A stretch of 6,525 bases of DNA. It comes from Pseudomonadota bacterium (GTDB lineage: Bacteria; Myxococcota_A; UBA796; SXON01). Below, piece by piece: positions 5,242 to 6,525 of this stretch. The position numbers were made by a program, and so were the translations under genes. The stretch is from positions 1 to 6,525 of the forward strand of contig SXOM01000513.1 of NCBI GenBank assembly GCA_005776735.1. Direction: 5' to 3'. The notes beneath the pieces were generated by a model. It was not told the origin of the DNA and ran no database searches. It was given only the letters and a program-made list of their open reading frames with translations. The stretch's first letter is position 1; each line of letters opens with the position of its first letter.

Positions 5242-6525
5242 TCAGACCTCGATCTCGGACAGGCCGTCTTCGGTGTAGGCGTCGTCGCTGCCGAAGCTCG
5301 GCGCGAGGATGTCCATGGCGCGGATGATGCTGAGCATCAGGCTCGCGGAGTTGTCGCCGGTGTAGCTGCGGTGGTGGATCCCGGTCTGCAGCGCACCGCA
5401 CAACCCGCCCGCGAGGACGATGGGCACGTCGTCGATGGAGTGCGTCTGCCCGAGACCCACCTCGCTGCACCCGAGCACGCAGCAGTTGTCGAGCAGCGTG
5501 CCGCTGCCTTCGGGGACCGCGTCGAGCGCTTCGAGCAGGTAGGCCAGCTCCGCCACGATCTGCGTGGTGATGGCGTGCACCTCGGGCTGATCGCCGCCCT
5601 CGTCGTGGGTCAGGTTGTGGTGGCCGGCGGTCGCGTCGGGGAACAAGGGGTTGCTCACCGGGTCGGTCAGGTAGTGGCCGAAGACGCGCGTCTGGTCGCA
5701 GGCCAACGCCATCGCCAACATGTCGGCGATGATGCGGTTGCGCGCGCTGATCTGCGGCCGGCCGTCGACGTCGGGGTAGCTCGCCAACGGCTCGGTGGCG
5801 GGGCGCCCGCACGACTCCAACGACGGGGGGTCCTCTTCCAGGCGGGCCAGGCGCGTCTCGAGCTCCCGCACGCCGGTGAGGTGCTGGTCGAGGCGCGCCT
5901 TGTCGTCCGCGCCGAGCCGCGCCTGGAGCGAGCCGATGTCTCCCATCACCGCGTCGAGTACACTGCGGCGCAGGCCGAGCGTCGGGTCGACGATGCCCTC
6001 TTCGCCGGGCTCGCGGAAGGTGGGCCCGAAAAGGCGCTCGTACAGCGTGTAGGGGTCGGTCTCCGGCGGGTTGCGGCTGTCCCGCCCGTTCCACGACTCG
6101 CCGGAACAGTCGGTCGCGCCGGTCTGCAACGACGGGAAGAGCGTGTCGCCGCCCACCTCGGCGGCGATGACCTGGTCGATGGTCGGACCGGCGAAGCTCT
6201 CCGTGCCGCCTTCGGAGATCGGTGCCATGCCGCTGAGGAGACCGCCGGCGCCCGAGGTGTGCGGGAGCAGGTTCGGAACCTTCACCGACAACCCGCTGAC
6301 CACGGCGAGCTTGGACTTCACGTTGATGAGCGGGGCGAGCTCTTCGCTCAGCTCCCAGTCCGCGCCGTCGCTGGTCGGGGTCCAGCGGTCCGGCCGGTTG
6401 CCGTTCCCCCAGAAGAACACCCCGAACCGCTTGGGCAGGCCCTCGCCGCACGCCTGGGCGCTCCCGCGGCCGGCGAAGCGCTGCAAGAACGGCAACCCGA
6501 CGAAGATCGCCGAACCCTGGAGCAC
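5242..6525 (-). CDS. DUF1552-family exported protein, 5' end cut by window edge
   Basis: Partial: 427 residues end at a proper TGA, but the frame is open at the right edge. The first visible residues, LQGSAIFVGLPFLQRF, match the hydrophobic part of the Tat-type leader (RRxFL-G...LPFLE) usual in DUF1552 proteins, so the twin Arg and roughly 10-25 residues are probably outside; the GTG at the very edge is not a credible start. Family marks: FFWGNGNRPDRWTP (37-50), LPHTSGAGGLLSGM (87-100), GPTIDQVIA (113-121), a coiled helical region (about 185-232), AMALACDQTRV (271-281), GHHNLTHDEGG (301-311) and SEVGLGQTHSIDDVPIVLAG (354-373). DUF1552 is common in Planctomycetes and Myxococcota, often beside DUF1592-type proteins, and is similar to DUF1501/alkaline-phosphatase-like proteins. 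No biochemical function is established that I know of. First visible gene of the cluster. Confidence 0.9.
   Translation of the reverse strand: MLQGSAIFVGLPFLQRFAGRGSAQACGEGLPKRFGVFFWGNGNRPDRWTPTSDGADWELSEELAPLINVKSKLAVVSGLSVKVPNLLPHTSGAGGLLSGMAPISEGGTESFAGPTIDQVIAAEVGGDTLFPSLQTGATDCSGESWNGRDSRNPPETDPYTLYERLFGPTFREPGEEGIVDPTLGLRRSVLDAVMGDIGSLQARLGADDKARLDQHLTGVRELETRLARLEEDPPSLESCGRPATEPLASYPDVDGRPQISARNRIIADMLAMALACDQTRVFGHYLTDPVSNPLFPDATAGHHNLTHDEGGDQPEVHAITTQIVAELAYLLEALDAVPEGSGTLLDNCCVLGCSEVGLGQTHSIDDVPIVLAGGLCGALQTGIHHRSYTGDNSASLMLSIIRAMDILAPSFGSDDAYTEDGLSEIEV
5247..5250 (-). promoter_or_regulatory. Ribosome binding site of the first lipoprotein gene
   Basis: GAGG, 7 nt before the ATG at 5239, lies within the Glu-Val end of the DUF1552 gene. 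It is a short match and supports the chosen start only moderately. Confidence 0.5.

Noticed and set aside
3491..5278. Plus-strand open frame of 595 codons
   Set aside because: It is antisense to both lipoproteins, of skewed composition and without a signal or domain pattern.
5240..6451. 404-codon N-terminal extension of the acidic-motif lipoprotein frame
   Set aside because: It overlaps the DUF1552 coding region out of frame and is Arg/Pro/His-rich; the lipoprotein signal peptide begins at 5239.
6523..6525. GTG at the right edge as the DUF1552 start codon
   Set aside because: The first residues are already inside the hydrophobic part of a Tat-like leader, so the true start lies beyond the window.

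Overview
The window is high-GC DNA with every supportable gene on the minus strand, read from high to low coordinates. A DUF1552-family protein, a subtilase carrying MopE-type metal-binding motifs and a MYXO-CTERM-like C-terminal tail, and several lipoproteins together point to a member of the Myxococcota (myxobacteria and relatives). That assignment is an inference from protein families, not from a marker gene.

In transcription order the layout is: (1) 6525-5242, a DUF1552-family exported protein missing its extreme N-terminus at the window edge; (2) 5239-4376, a lipoprotein of unknown function with acidic, calcium-site-like Asp/Gly motifs; (3) 4372-3716, a second, unrelated lipoprotein with a poly-proline linker and a basic tail; (4) 3716-1650, a secreted S8 serine protease with propeptide, catalytic domain, CARDB-like domain, two MopE-like motifs and a MYXO-CTERM-like sorting tail; (5) 1653-982, a small membrane-anchored protein with four periplasmic cysteines; (6) 957-1, a type I glyceraldehyde-3-phosphate dehydrogenase (GAPDH) that runs off the left edge and therefore has no stop codon in the window.

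The junctions are very tight: 2 nt, 3 nt, a 1-nt overlap (TGATG), a 4-nt overlap (GTGA) and 24 nt. This strongly suggests one transcript whose promoter lies upstream of the window. The first five products all appear to be exported or envelope-associated, while the last is a cytoplasmic glycolytic enzyme. No RNA genes, insertion sequences, CRISPR arrays or convincing terminators are visible, and no non-coding stretch exceeds 24 bases.

The best candidate for something undescribed is the five-gene envelope cluster as a unit: a DUF1552 protein, two orphan lipoproteins, a probably surface-sorted protease and an anchored Cys-containing protein. Its function cannot be read from sequence alone.
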